DNA of 64,000 nucleotides, from the NCBI GenBank assembly GCA_016711125.1, contig JADJTQ010000001.1, positions 1 through 64,000 of the forward strand, written 5' to 3'. The notes below the pieces were generated by a model. The model saw only the letters and a list, made by a program, of their open reading frames with translations, ran no database searches and was not told where the DNA came from. Made by a program: the position numbers and the translations under genes. Below, in pieces: positions 26,062 to 37,300 of this stretch; the stretch's first letter is position 1; each line of letters starts with the position of its first letter. The stretch is from Saprospiraceae bacterium (lineage in GTDB: Bacteria > Bacteroidota > Bacteroidia > Chitinophagales > Saprospiraceae).

Positions 26062-27676
26062 ATGCGATATCAAACCATGATTTTCCGGTCGACGATAGTT
26101 CTTATTATTGGACTCATAATTTCATCACTCTATGGTCAAGACTCTGCGGCATTTCCCTGGCCAGTGGGAAAAAAGGCTGCACTTAGCCTAAGCTTTGATG
26201 ATGCACGATTGAGTAATGTAGATGTGGGTCTGAGTTTATTTAAAAAGCACGATGTTAGGGTCACCTATTATGTGGTGCCTGGAGGGGTCCAACAACGATT
26301 GCCGCAGTGGCGACAAGCGGTAGCAGATGGTCATGAGATCGCAAATCATACGCTGTATCATCCTTGTTCGGGCAATTTTTCCTGGGCCCGAAGCAAAGCA
26401 CTTGAGAGCTATAGTCTTGCTTCGATGAGGGAGGAGCTTATCGAAGCTAATCAGCAAATCAAGTCACTACTAGGGGTAGAGCCCATTTCCTCTGCAGCTT
26501 GCTGCGGTCAAACTTATGTGGGCAGCGGAACAGAAACCAGGAGTTATGTGCCATTGATTGCGGAACTTTTTTGAGTCAGGACGGGGATGGCTGAATGAGG
26601 CAACCAATGATCCCTGGTTTGCTGATTTTGCCCAGTTGCAGGGCATAGAAATGGATGGAAAAGATTTTGAACCGAATATTAAGCCTTTGTTGGAGAAGGC
26701 CCTGGAAGAAGGAACCTGGGTGTTACTGGCTGGTCATGAGATCGGAGCTGAAGGTACGCAGACCACTCGTACCAAAATGTTGGAACAACTGATGGCTTAT
26801 GTAAAAGAAGTACATCCTGAAATTTGGCTCGCACCCGTAGGCGAGATAGCAGCTTATGTAAGGCAGCAAAGGAAGATCAATCATCAAAATATCATCAAAG
26901 ATCTCACTTTCTACAGCTCCTTTGATCAAGGTACCGATGCTGATTTTGGAAAAGGGGATTTAGGACTCTATACGGCAAATAGTTATGATAAACCGGATGA
27001 TGCCCGATCAGGAATACAAGTGGCTGATATATATCTTGGTTCTGATCAAGGTCGATTCGGCACTGGATTGGTCTTTAAAAGAAAAACAAAAGAATCACTT
27101 TATTACCGTGCTAAGGAAAATGTAAATTATAAAGTGAAGGAAATGGCCGGTACCATTTCGTTTTGGCTAAGTTTAAATCCAGAAGAGGATTTGGAACCTG
27201 GATATTGCGATCCAATCCAAATCACGGATGTCGGTTATAATGATGCTGCTTTTTGGGTAGATTTTTCGAATAAAAATCCAAGGCTCTTTCGGATGGGCGT
27301 TTTTGGCGATTTAAATATTTGGAATCCAACAAATATTAGTCCTGATGTTAATCCTGATTTCAACAACCGGTTAATTGTGGCGAAGGATCGGCCATTTGGT
27401 CATGATGTCTGGACGCATATTGCCATAGTCTATAGTCAATTGAATACACAGTCACCCGGCAAGGCTACCTTTTATGTCAATGGTTTGCTACAAGGAGAGC
27501 GAGAAATACCGGAATCATTTACCTGGGATTTGGACAAAGCCAAGATATTCCTCGGTTTGAATTATGTGGGTAGAATGGATGATTTGGCTATTTTTACAAG
27601 GGCACTGAATCAGCAAGAACTCAATGCAATTTATCAATTGGAAGGCGGCATTTCAAGTCTGTTAGAAGATGATTAG
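26062..27676 (+). CDS. Secreted polysaccharide deacetylase (NodB) fused to a LamG domain, one frameshift
   Basis: A Sec signal (IVLIIGLIISSLYGQ) leads into a NodB domain: LSLSFDDARLSN (catalytic Asp pair), GHEIANHTLYHP (metal His motif HxxxH), and after the shift LEEGTWVLLAGHEIG. From about residue 290 a LamG/concanavalin-like domain follows: FYSSFDQGTDADFGKG, GTISFWLSLNPEED, WTHIAIVYSQLN, TFYVNGLLQGERE and GRMDDLAIFTRALNQQELNA. The frame breaks at the T6 run 26567-26572; removing one T reads LFESGRGW. It would remove acetyl groups from a glycan outside the cell, with LamG as a binding module. The catalytic strand reads CCGQT where YPCGQT is usual. Confidence 0.85.
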
Positions 27677-27779
27677 TTAATTCGTTAAGTAGGTGATTAG
27701 TTAAGTGGAAAATCAGCATTGTTTTAAATCTGATTGTGTTCTCTATGGCCTGCTCGACAAGTCATTTAGCCTCAGAAAA

Positions 27780-29135
27780 CTACTTTTGTCTTTTCTGATA
27801 ATTTCGAATGATCTGCAGATGATAACTGGCTTGATCTTTAGACAGCAACTTAAAAATCTCTTCCTTTCCCTTAGTCGTACTTTGGATATAAATCGTTCCC
27901 TCTTCGATTTGGTCAAAGATGATAGACTGACCGGCACTGCCCTCAAACAGCGCTGAGACTTCCATCAGGGGAATCCTGAGCTCCACTATTTCTTTATGCG
28001 AAGAGATAGTTCCAATTTGATCGCCATTAAGCAAAATGTCATAATTGTCGAGTTCGTTTGATTTCTCATTGCGAAAGAAAATAAGGTGGGCTAAATTTTC
28101 ATCACTCGTTTTTCCCGAATTTATTTGGGAATACTCGCCATTTACTGGATCAAGATAAAGGGTAAGTTGATCATGACCATCAGCCAGGGCACCAACGATT
28201 GCTCCACCTATCATGCCACCAAGTAAACCACCGGCAACCAGGGCACCATAATTAGGATCATAGACTGACATGAGAAATGTGATCGAATCATTTTCTGTCG
28301 ATAGGCGAAAGAAATCATGTCCGATTTTAATATAAGCATGTCTACCATCGCTAAAACCCCAAAGATCATGCATGACTTTTCCATTGGAGGATGATCGGAT
28401 TTTAATTTTTTGAAATTCGGCATCTGCCTTACCATGTACAATTGCTTCATAGTCTTTAGTTTCTCCCGGTTGATTATTACGATACTCAAGAAAATTGAAG
28501 TAAAGGCCCTTATTGGGATTTTGAACAGTCAGGATGGCTAGGTCTTGATTGGAATATTTAGTAGCTTGTAACAGTTCGTTTTTGTCAACAGCTATTTTTA
28601 AGGGACGATTATTTTGGGTGAATTGTCGCAATAATTGCTTAAGGCCATCAATTATATTTTGTCCATGAGAAGCCGTCACATCTATGCCTGGGTTAGAAAG
28701 CATGATTGCCTGCTGATCAAGTAACAGGTATCCATCTCCATCTTCTGCAATAAAGTCTGCTATGATTTCACATGAGGCCATTTCCCTTGAAGCTGTTGTC
28801 CGCTCAGATATCTTTAGTTTGTTGATTTTGATATAGAGTAACGGAGCATTCTCAACAATGGTTGGCTGTTCTACTAATTCGTTCAGTACGGCTGAAAGTG
28901 GTTGTTCAAAACCTGCGGTCACCACTCTATTTAACAGACCTTTTTGTATTTGACCTAACGAAAGGGTATCTAGTCGGGCATCGATAAAATGGATTTTGTA
29001 TTCTATTGCGGTGACCACGATTCTACTATCCCGAGGCAACTTAATGATGGCTTCTTGGCCAGAAATAAAACTTGGGCACAAAACTATGCACAAATGGACA
29101 ACGGAGAAAAGAATTTGGAATCGTTTAAGAGTCAC
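27780..29135 (-). CDS. Secreted protein of unknown function with a glycine-zipper segment
   Basis: 451 residues. A signal peptide (LFSVVHLCIVLCPSFISGQ) precedes a mainly beta-rich body. The N-terminal ~180 residues (RIVVTAIEYKIHFIDARLDT, LLYIKINKLKISERTTASRE, EIIADFIAEDGDGYLLL) look like a lipoprotein-type surface domain. Around residue 295 is GALVAGGLLGGMIGGAIVGA, a glycine zipper that may insert in a membrane. The C-terminal third (YDILLNGDQIGTISSHKEIV) resembles a DUF2846-like strand pattern, which is a weak suggestion only. Not assigned. Confidence 0.6.
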   Translation of the reverse strand: MTLKRFQILFSVVHLCIVLCPSFISGQEAIIKLPRDSRIVVTAIEYKIHFIDARLDTLSLGQIQKGLLNRVVTAGFEQPLSAVLNELVEQPTIVENAPLLYIKINKLKISERTTASREMASCEIIADFIAEDGDGYLLLDQQAIMLSNPGIDVTASHGQNIIDGLKQLLRQFTQNNRPLKIAVDKNELLQATKYSNQDLAILTVQNPNKGLYFNFLEYRNNQPGETKDYEAIVHGKADAEFQKIKIRSSSNGKVMHDLWGFSDGRHAYIKIGHDFFRLSTENDSITFLMSVYDPNYGALVAGGLLGGMIGGAIVGALADGHDQLTLYLDPVNGEYSQINSGKTSDENLAHLIFFRNEKSNELDNYDILLNGDQIGTISSHKEIVELRIPLMEVSALFEGSAGQSIIFDQIEEGTIYIQSTTKGKEEIFKLLSKDQASYHLQIIRNYQKRQK

Positions 29136-29243
29136 TTGCAGATGATTGGTTCCTTGCTAAGTTATCTTTTATTCGGGTCACATGCTAGCCAGGTTGATTT
29201 ACGAAACTTAAATAATTCAAAAAGACGTGAGATAGCTCTAATC

Positions 29244-29274
29244 AAAAAAAAAGCCCGGAGGTAAAACCGGGCTT
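29244..29274 (-). terminator. Rho-independent terminator of the DUF2911 gene
   Basis: On the minus strand AAGCCCGG, an 8-base loop and CCGGGCTT form a perfect stem followed by a run of nine T. It begins 20 bases after the DUF2911 stop. Confidence 0.9.
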
Positions 29275-29293
29275 TAAGATTAAGGTTAGGATT

Positions 29294-29818
29294 TTATTTC
29301 ACCCCCAACTTAATGGGTACTAAAGTCTGATCCCAAATCAATTGGATCGTAGCGCCACTATCACGTAGCTCATCAACATTAATCAGGAACGATTCAACTT
29401 TACATTCCAGCATCACCGGTGTAACCATCACTTTTAGTGCTGGCTCTTTCTCACCATAAGATCCAGCTCCAGGCTGATCATATTTGTGAAACATAACACC
29501 CCAGCTATCTTTACCGGGTGTTGTAAAAAGTGCATAGCTGCCGGCCATGAGTGATTTACCTTCAATGGTAACAGCATCACTAAAGGTAACTTTGGTAGCT
29601 GAATTTGCACCGGTGCGCCATGTTTCGCCATAGGGCACTAAGCTACCCATAATGGTTCTGTCTTTCATTGATGGCCTTGAATATTCGATAGTCACGTCAG
29701 TAAGACCCACTTTTTGTTCCAGTTTGGCTCCTGGTGAGGCAGGTTTGTTCTGCGCTGATAGTGAATAGGTAGATAGTGTCAAAGCGCAGAAAAGGCTGAA
29801 GAAAACAAATTTTTTCAT
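29294..29818 (-). CDS. DUF2911 periplasmic protein
   Basis: 174 residues with a Sec signal (MKKFVFFSLFCALTLST ... LSAQ). The DUF2911 core is complete: VTIEYSRPSMKDRTIMGSLV, PYGETWRTGANSATKVTFSD, AGSYALFTTPGKDSWGVMFH and a C-terminal TIQLIWDQTLVPIKL. The length is normal for the single-domain form. The function is unknown; the family is almost confined to Bacteroidota. A strong terminator follows and about 170 bases of non-coding sequence precede the start. Confidence 0.92.
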   Translation of the reverse strand: MKKFVFFSLFCALTLSTYSLSAQNKPASPGAKLEQKVGLTDVTIEYSRPSMKDRTIMGSLVPYGETWRTGANSATKVTFSDAVTIEGKSLMAGSYALFTTPGKDSWGVMFHKYDQPGAGSYGEKEPALKVMVTPVMLECKVESFLINVDELRDSGATIQLIWDQTLVPIKLGVK

Positions 29819-29991
29819 TGTGATAATTTTAGTTCTTTAAATGAGGCCGTATAGATAAGGATTTATTCGATGATGTTGGTAACCACTTCATTGCAATTGC
29901 TGCATTGTGTGCAAAAATTAAGAGAATCTTAAGAGATTGGTACCATCACTGCCGATCCGAGCTCCATTTTTTTATCGAATACCATCCCAGA

Positions 29992-31046
29992 TCAGAGTTC
30001 GATGCTCTGTTTAAAATCTTTCTGTAGCAGGAGCACAAAGTTGGTGCGTACAATTTCTCCCATACTCTTGCAGCTCGCAAATGCATTGTTCTTATGGTGT
30101 TTGATTAACTCCTTCTTCAATTGCTCAATTTTGTCAGGATAAGATAGTTTATCATGAATCATGATCTTAAAAAGTTCATTGAGACGGGTACGAGAGGTTT
30201 TGACCCGGGTAGCGATCAGACTGCGTTCTTCCATTTGGTACTGCTTGACGGCCTCTGGTTTCATATGTTTGATGCCAAGAAAAATCAGGGGATTATTATC
30301 CTTAAAGTACTGAGGTAGATAGAAACTTTTCCTGCCTTCGTAAGATTGCTGATCAAAATCTATTGCCCGCAATCTAAATTGCGATCCTTCGATGTCGGGG
30401 GTAATATCTACTACGTAATTATATGATCGCATATCTCCCAATAATCTAACAAAACACCGCTCATTAAATTTGATGAATTCCTTGGCCATCCGGATCTGAT
30501 TAAATTCATTGTCATCAAGGTTCTTTTTCATAAAATCATCACCCGGAATTCCAGCGATATGTTCCTCAATCAAAGTGTCTTGATTTAAAAAGTAATCAAA
30601 TCGATTGGGAGAAATCAGATTTTCCAACTCCAGGCCATAGATCCTGCTGGCGTCCACTTTTTTGATGTAGAAATGATCATAGTTGTCATTGAGCCGATTG
30701 ATGATTCTTACCCTGAAAGGCTGGGTGTTGCCGAAAGTGCAAAAATCGATTCTGGCCACCGATAGGTGTTGAATAACCTCAACGTCTCCATCGGTTTTCA
30801 AATGTGCATAAAGCAGTTTTAAATCTTTGCTGATTTCTTCGTGGTCGTGGGCGTGATAAAATACGGTGCGCCACAATGTGTCCTTGTGTTCGAGATCGAG
30901 CAGTGGATAGATTCATGATACCTGAGAAGATCCTCATATTGCAATGGGATGTGCAGTTTGTGACCATACTTGGTCAGATACCTTTCGAGTGGTGCCGACA
31001 CAGGAAAAGCAACTTTCTTCTTTGAAGGAAGAAGATCACCTTTCAT
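29992..31046 (-). CDS. Conserved Bacteroidota protein of unknown function, one frameshift
   Basis: Two minus-strand frames join into about 350 residues: from 31046 MKGDLLPSKKKVAFPVSAPL, ERYLTKYGHKLHIPLQYEDL, LRYHES, then TVFYHAHDHEEISKDLKLLY, RIDFCTFGNTQPFRVRIINR, IAGIPGDDFMKKNLDD, NERCFVRLLGDMRSYNYVVD, LRAIDFDQQSYEGRKSFYLP and a helical C-terminus. The IDFDQQSYEG segment, with an acidic pair, and the preceding RLLGDMRSYN hint at a kinase-like catalytic loop, which I cannot confirm. No signal peptide, so cytoplasmic. The shift lies near 30890. A longer start at 31070 is possible. Confidence 0.6.
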
Positions 31047-31165
31047 TTTTCCTATTTTGGTAGGTGACAAATTTATTGTGATTTGTTGACCATGAAGTTA
31101 GGGAAGCCTTTTGAAAATTTGACCGACTTTTAGCCTTCCAAGAATTTATACTGAAAACACCGACA

Positions 31166-32635
31166 ATGAAAGAAATATTATTTGTAGTGGTTTTATTGGC
31201 AATTGTACAGCCGGGATCTAGTCAGGTTTTGTATGAAGCCGACTGGAAATCTCTGGATAGTCGGCCTGTAGCCGGTTGGTTTGAAGATGCAAAATTTGGG
31301 ATTTTTATTCACTGGGGCCCTTATTCCGTGCCTGCCTGGTCTCCCAAGGGAACCTATAGTGAATGGTATCAGTATTGGCTGCAAAACAGGACACTCTTTG
31401 GTAATGGCCAATTTAAGGGCACGGAGGTTGCTGACTACCACGAGGCCAAGTACGGTAAAGACTTCCCTTACTACCAGTTTGGAAACCTTTTTACTGCAGA
31501 ACTTTTCAATCCGGATGATTGGGCCAGCTTGTTTAGTGAGGCAGGTGCCAGGTATGTGGTACTCACCTCGAAACATCATGATGGATTTACACTATGGCCC
31601 AGTACCCAGGCGGATGACCGGGGTTTTGCCTGGAATAGCATGGAGGTGGGAGCAAAAAGGGATCTGGTGGGTGATCTGAGCGAATCCGTCAAAAAAGCGG
31701 GACTAAAAATGGGCTTATACTACTCCCTCTATGAGTGGTTTCATCCATGGTGGCTTGATGACAAGGATCGATTTGTTGACGAACATTTTTTACCTCAGGT
31801 CAAAGATTTGGTGCAAAGATATGAACCCGATATACTATGGGGTGATGGCGAGTGGGAAATGGAATCGGACAAATGGCGGGCACCTGAATTAATCGCGTGG
31901 TTGTACAACGAATCAAAGGTCAGGGACAAGATCATCATTAACGATCGATGGGGTAAGGGCGCGAGGCATGAACACGGTGGATATTTTACCTCGGAATATG
32001 AAGCGGGTCTAGATATCACTCATCCCTGGGAGGAATGCCGTGGCATGGGATTTTCGTTTGGATACAACAGCAATGAAGATATCACGGATTATAATAGTGC
32101 TCGAACTCTGATCCTTCTCCTGGTAGATGTAGTGAGCCGAGGAGGTAATCTTTTGTTAGATATTGGGCCTCGGGCCGATGGTAAAATTCCTCCGATAATG
32201 CAAGAGCGACTGACCCAGATGGGTCAATGGCTGAAGATCAATGGTGAAGCGATCTATGGAACCCGGCGTTGGATAAGACCGGTGCAATGGAGCGAGGGCA
32301 ACCGCGATTGTAAACCCGATGATCAGCATTATTTAGGAGGTGACTTCATCCTCAAACAGACAATCGATCCAGCCCCGGGTTGTGCCGTCAAAGAACTATT
32401 TTTCACCAAGAAAGATGAGGTCTTGTACGCTATCAGTCCTATCTGGCCCGGCAATCAGCTTCGGATCAAAGATTTGGAACTGAAATCACATTCGGCAATT
32501 AACTTGCTTGGCGCTGAGAGTCCTTTAGCTTGGAAACAGGAAGGTAATGATATCATAGTGGAGATGCCCTCCTTCGATCCAAACCGGTTTAATGATGAAA
32601 AGACCTATGGGTTTTCGTTCAAGATTCGTCTTTAG
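31166..32635 (+). CDS. Alpha-L-fucosidase, GH29
   Basis: 489 residues with a signal peptide (FVVVLLAIVQPGSSQ). GH29 signatures are in order: WFEDAKFGIFIHWGPYSVPA, YVVLTSKHHDGFTLWPS (about 131-147), KMGLYYSLYEWF and PDILWGDGEW, in which Asp227 is the expected nucleophile. The C-terminal beta domain follows GNLLLDIGPRADGKIPP. It hydrolyses alpha-L-fucosides outside the cytoplasm with retention. It is the first gene of the sugar-catabolic region that runs to 52.6 kb, although a 296-base gap (32636-32931, in which I see only AT-rich sequence) separates it from the next gene. Confidence 0.95.
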   Translation: MKEILFVVVLLAIVQPGSSQVLYEADWKSLDSRPVAGWFEDAKFGIFIHWGPYSVPAWSPKGTYSEWYQYWLQNRTLFGNGQFKGTEVADYHEAKYGKDFPYYQFGNLFTAELFNPDDWASLFSEAGARYVVLTSKHHDGFTLWPSTQADDRGFAWNSMEVGAKRDLVGDLSESVKKAGLKMGLYYSLYEWFHPWWLDDKDRFVDEHFLPQVKDLVQRYEPDILWGDGEWEMESDKWRAPELIAWLYNESKVRDKIIINDRWGKGARHEHGGYFTSEYEAGLDITHPWEECRGMGFSFGYNSNEDITDYNSARTLILLLVDVVSRGGNLLLDIGPRADGKIPPIMQERLTQMGQWLKINGEAIYGTRRWIRPVQWSEGNRDCKPDDQHYLGGDFILKQTIDPAPGCAVKELFFTKKDEVLYAISPIWPGNQLRIKDLELKSHSAINLLGAESPLAWKQEGNDIIVEMPSFDPNRFNDEKTYGFSFKIRL

Positions 32636-32931
32636 TCTTTAAAAGAAGATATGCTCTGCCTTCAGGAAGTTGCTGAATCCTCAGCATACTATAATCAAGT
32701 TATTCTAAATTGTCTTGCATCCGATTGTTTGTTTTTGAAGCCGATATTTTGAGTATCCGTCAAGTTAATTAACATGGTTTTCATCTTACAATACGCGGGT
32801 AAATTTCCTCTGGTCCTGGAGAGATTTTTCTCGACCAGTGTGGATTTAATCGCTCAATTATTTAAAATTACTCAGGCTATAGCGGGAAAGTCTGTATTTT
32901 TCACATTCTTAAGTATCTGAATAGACATGTC

Positions 32932-35900
32932 ATGAATAGAATATTATTCCTCTTATTTTGGATCGAGCTGATCATATCATGTACGCCAACGAAGCCGGTT
33001 AAGCCTGGGGTAGACCTGATCTCCAAAAGACAGACAACTGAAGAAGTTCGTGCGGCTGAAAAACTGATTTTGAAAGTTCGAACATAGAGACAGCAGAAGG
33101 ATTGGAGGTAGCTCTCTGGGCATCCGATTCATTGGCACCGGATCCTGTTGCTTTGTCAATAGACGATTTCGGCAGGGTGTATCTGACCAGAACGAACCGT
33201 CAAAAGAATTCTGAATTTGATATCAGAGGCTACGAGCATTGGATGACATCATCCATTTCTTTCCAATCTGTCGGGGATCGCCGAGCCTTTTTAAGGGAAA
33301 CTTTTGCTCCTGAAAAAAGCGAGCAGAATAAATGGTTTCCAGATCTGAACGAGGATGGGGTACATGACTGGCATGACCTCACCGTAGAAAAAGATGAGGT
33401 GTGGCGACTGGAGGATTCCAATAAAGATGGAGTAGCCGATTTAAGTACCAGGATTGTTAATGACTTTAATGAAGAAATCACGGACGTAGCCGGTGCCTTG
33501 TTGGTAAGGCGTGAAGACATGTTCATCGGGATAGGACCCGACATGTGGAGATTAACGGATACCGAGGGTGATGATGTGCCAGATCAAAAAGAATCGATCA
33601 GCCATGGTTATGCGGTACATATCGGATTTGGAGCACATGGCATGTCGGGCGTGATTGAGGGTCCCGATGGAAAAATTTATTGGGGCATTGGCGATATCGG
33701 AGCGAATATTACCACCAAGGAAGGAGTGGTGCACAAGTATCCTAATCAGGGCGTTATTGTGCGTTCCAACCCAGATGGAAGCGATTTTGAAGTCTTTGCT
33801 CACGGTCTAAGAAATACCCATGAGTTTGTCTTTGACGCCTACGGTAATTTGATCAGTTCTGATAATGATGGTGATCACCCGGGTGAAAGTGAGCGCTTAG
33901 TACATATCGTGGAGGGATCGGATGCAGGTTGGCGGGCAAACTGGCAGTATGGTAAATACACAGATCCAAAAAACAATAGCTACAAGGTATGGATGGATGA
34001 AAAGCTTTTTGTACCAAGATGGGAAGGCCAGGCGGCTTATATTATTCCTCCGATCCAGAATTTTCACAATGGACCTACGGGTATGGTTTATAATCCGGGT
34101 ACGGCGCTGGGTTCCAATTGGCTCAATACCTTTTTTCTGGTAGAGTTTGTAGGAAATCCCAGCCGGTCTCCGATTTGGGCATTCAAATTAAAGCCAGAGG
34201 GTGCTTCCTTTTTATTGGATGAGGAGCAAGTGGCTCTCCGGGGTGTATTGCCTACTGGTATTCGCTTTGGTCCAGACGGGGCCCTCTATGCCGCAGACTG
34301 GGTTAATGGCTGGGGCACCAAGAACTATGGCCGGATCTGGAAAATTGATGTTCCGGACAAGATGAATGATCTGCGACCTTTACGCCAGAACACCATGGAG
34401 TATATGGCCCTTGACTATAAATCTCAGAGTCTGGAAAAACTTGGCGAACTACTTGGTTATGAAGATTTGCGAATCCGCCAGAAGGCGCAATTTGAGCTGG
34501 CATCGAGAGGAGACGAGGGAGCAGCGGTACTGGAGAAGGCCACTATGCCGGGCGACAATCAGTTTAAGCGAATCCATGGTATTTGGGGTCTGGGCCAGCT
34601 GGCTGCTTCTGATCTGAAACATACGGAGTTACTTGTCAATTTGCTGGACGATAATGATCCTGAGATCGTGTCCCAAGCCGCTAAGGTGCTGGGCGATGTT
34701 CACGCCGAAAAAGCTGGTCCAAAACTGGTCCTACTGCTAGGAAGCCAACATCCGCGAGTACAGTTTTTTGCCGCTCAAGCTCTTGGGCGGATCAAGTATG
34801 AAAATGCCCAGGATGGACTAATCGCGATGTTAGATCGTAATAACGACGGGGATTTATACCTCAGGCACGCAGCAGTATTGGCCCTCTCGCGGATCGGAAA
34901 GACCGAAAAAATAATCGCCCTCAAAGGGAATCAAAGTAAGGCATTGCGTACAGCAGCCGTATTGGTCTTGCGGCAATTGGGCGATCCGGCGCTAGCACAA
35001 TTTTTGAATGATGAAGACGAATACATAGTTACTGAAGTTGCTCGTGCAATACACGACGATTGGTCTGTAGAAGCCGCCATGCCGGCTCTGGCAGGTCTTT
35101 TAGATAAAACCACTTCCGATTCTGAAGCTCTTGTGAGGCGGATACTGAGTGCTTGCCAGCGTTTAGGTGGAGAATCTCAGCTGGACATGGTCCTGAAATA
35201 TGCTCAGCGTAGCGACATTCCTAAGGCACTGAAGGCCGAAGCATTGGCTGTTATCGGAACCTGGGCTGCCCCATCTGTCCTTGATAGGGTGGATGGACGC
35301 CGACGAGGTGAAGTACATCGAGACCCGCAGCTGGTGGTAAGTAAAGTGAAGCCTTTTGTTTCTTCTTTTCTTTTAAGTTCAGATGCTGATGTGGTGATAG
35401 CCACCAGCAATTTACTGACTAATTTGAAAGTGATTGACTACAATGACCGTTTGGCTGAAATCTTTCGAAATCACCAAAATAGTGCGGTCCGGTCGTCTCT
35501 TCTGGAGGACCTTTCTTCGCTGGACTTTCCCGAAATGGAAGGTCTAATACAGCAAGGTTTAGAAGATACGGATGAGCAGGTGAGAGCGACGGCCCTGAGC
35601 ATGTTGGATCAGATATCAATCAGCGCTGATCGCTTGCCTGCAATCGCTAAACCGGTTTTAGACAAAGGTACAGTTAGGGAGCAACAGAAACTGATTGGAG
35701 TCCTAGGCAAAATGCCTTTGGAGAAGACCGGTCCAATTTTCGAGGACCTACTGGCAAGATGGAAGGATAATCAGATTAAACCTGAGATCAAATTAGACAT
35801 TCTGGAAGCCATCGATTCTACGGGCTCTTCATCTCTCAAGGAATTGGCCACATCACTTCATTCTGAAACCACCTTGATGGATCAATATGCGGAGGCACTT

Positions 35901-36344
35901 TATGGGGGTGACCGACGTGAAGGGTGGCAGATATTCAACCGGCATCCAACTGCACAGTGCACCCGGTGTCATAGCCTTTCTTCTGGAGGAGAACATGAAT
36001 CAACCACAGTTGGACCCCCATTGCGCAACATCGGTAATCAGTTGACCAGAGATCAATTGCTGCAAGCGATTATCGAGCCCAGTGCCCGAATCTCTCCCGG
36101 TTATGGTGTGGTGATGCTTACACTAGCTGATGATCAGGTTATTACCGGCACCCTCCTGGAGGAAAAAGAAAATGAACTGGTGATCAAAGCTAATAATCCT
36201 GAACCGATTAGGATTCAAACATCGAGAGTGGCTAAGCGAGAAAATTTACCCAGCAGTATGCCACCAGTTATCCATTTTCTTTCAAAAAGGGAGGTGCGAG
36301 ATTTGGTTGAATTTCTTGCTAATCTTAAGGAAGATGAAATGTAA
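32932..36344 (+). CDS. PVC-type heme-binding protein: propeller dehydrogenase-like, HEAT repeats, cytochrome c domain
   Basis: A lipoprotein signal from ATG 32932 (MNRILFLLFWIELIISCTPT) is followed, after a shift near 33085, by a sorbosone-dehydrogenase-like propeller (EVALWASDSLAPDPVALSID, FAHGLRNTHEFVFDAYGNL, GDHPGESERLVHI, FGPDGALYAADW). A HEAT/armadillo region spans roughly ORF residues 430-900 (LGDVHAEKAGPKLVLLLG, ALGRIKYENAQDGLIAMLD). The end carries a c-type heme motif CTRCH (codon at 35958) and IIEPSARISPGYGV. Such proteins oxidise sugars or aldehydes at the cell surface and pass electrons to cytochromes, as in Planctomycetes and Verrucomicrobia. The substrate is unknown. Confidence 0.85.
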
Positions 36345-36514
36345 GGCTGACGCCTGCAAAATTTGAGAAAATTTGAAACTCTATACAGTCGGGGATTGTC
36401 CTTTATCACTCCAGCCTAGTAGAGGTAAAGCCATGGCAAAAGACCTTCTAAGTGTAAGTGGGCGAAGGGAGTAATAGTGAGTCTGTTCATCTTAAATAGT
36501 GTTTCCTGTTTTTT

Positions 36515-37297
36515 TCAATAAATTTCACCCCAGGCATATTCACTTTGATTTAGCAAATACCTCCCTAGTTTGTAAAGCGCGGAATTCTCCTCTGGTGACA
36601 ACCTATATACTTTCTTGTACGTTTGATATTTATCGCCACTGTTATCTTCTAAAGTCTTTGTTCCTTCAACTGTCCAATCAGACCCGTCAAATATTACATC
36701 ACTGTTGTTTAGGTCTCCCACCAAGTTCCAATAATTCTCCTTATTGACTAATGCAATAAATTGTTGCCAATTAGTTTCGTCAATTTCTCGATTCACATTA
36801 AGCTTCACTTTAAAACAGGAACCATCTACCTTTTTACTTCCAACGATAGGATTGCAATCTCGATCATTCCAATAAACCTGAGATTTTAACAAAACTAACC
36901 CGTTAATTTGTTTGGAGATAGTGATCTGAACAATCTCTGGTGAAAATGATCTGTAATAATTGAATTTGTAAGCCTCTATGCTATCCTGAATTTGCACTTT
37001 TCTTAGGTCGATGAGATTAAGTTGCCTTAGTGGATGATTGAAATAGTCATTCCAAATCAGAGAGTCTTTTAGGTTATCATATTCATTGTGTCCGAGCTCA
37101 TGCTTGTAAAGAGTGTCTTGTGCTAGGATCTTGTGAGTTTTCCAAAGTAAATGACTCTTAAAATCTCCATCTTGCATCTTTTGAATTTCACCCTGTAAAT
37201 CAGTTACAGCTTCATTATAGTCAAATTCTTTTGATGTGGGTTTTTCCAAACAACTTAGAATTGACAGACCTAATATGACAAGCAGCATTTTTTTCAT
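36515..37297 (-). CDS. Lipoprotein of unknown function
   Basis: 260 residues beginning MKKMLLVILGLSILSCLEKP, with a lipobox at SILSC. The body has a helical N-terminal part (EIQKMQDGDFKSHLLWKTHK, DTLYKHELGHNEY) and a beta-rich end (SDVIFDGSDWTVEGTKTLED). I recognise no family. Its ATG follows the stop of the preceding gene (37301) by three bases, so the two are almost certainly one transcript. The gap 36345-36514 beyond it holds nothing I can name. Confidence 0.6.
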   Translation of the reverse strand: MKKMLLVILGLSILSCLEKPTSKEFDYNEAVTDLQGEIQKMQDGDFKSHLLWKTHKILAQDTLYKHELGHNEYDNLKDSLIWNDYFNHPLRQLNLIDLRKVQIQDSIEAYKFNYYRSFSPEIVQITISKQINGLVLLKSQVYWNDRDCNPIVGSKKVDGSCFKVKLNVNREIDETNWQQFIALVNKENYWNLVGDLNNSDVIFDGSDWTVEGTKTLEDNSGDKYQTYKKVYRLSPEENSALYKLGRYLLNQSEYAWGEIY

Positions 37298-37300
37298 TTC

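Noticed and set aside
33230..35619. Antisense open frames inside the PVC-type heme protein
   Set aside because: They are shadows of a long coding frame with clear domains on the plus strand.
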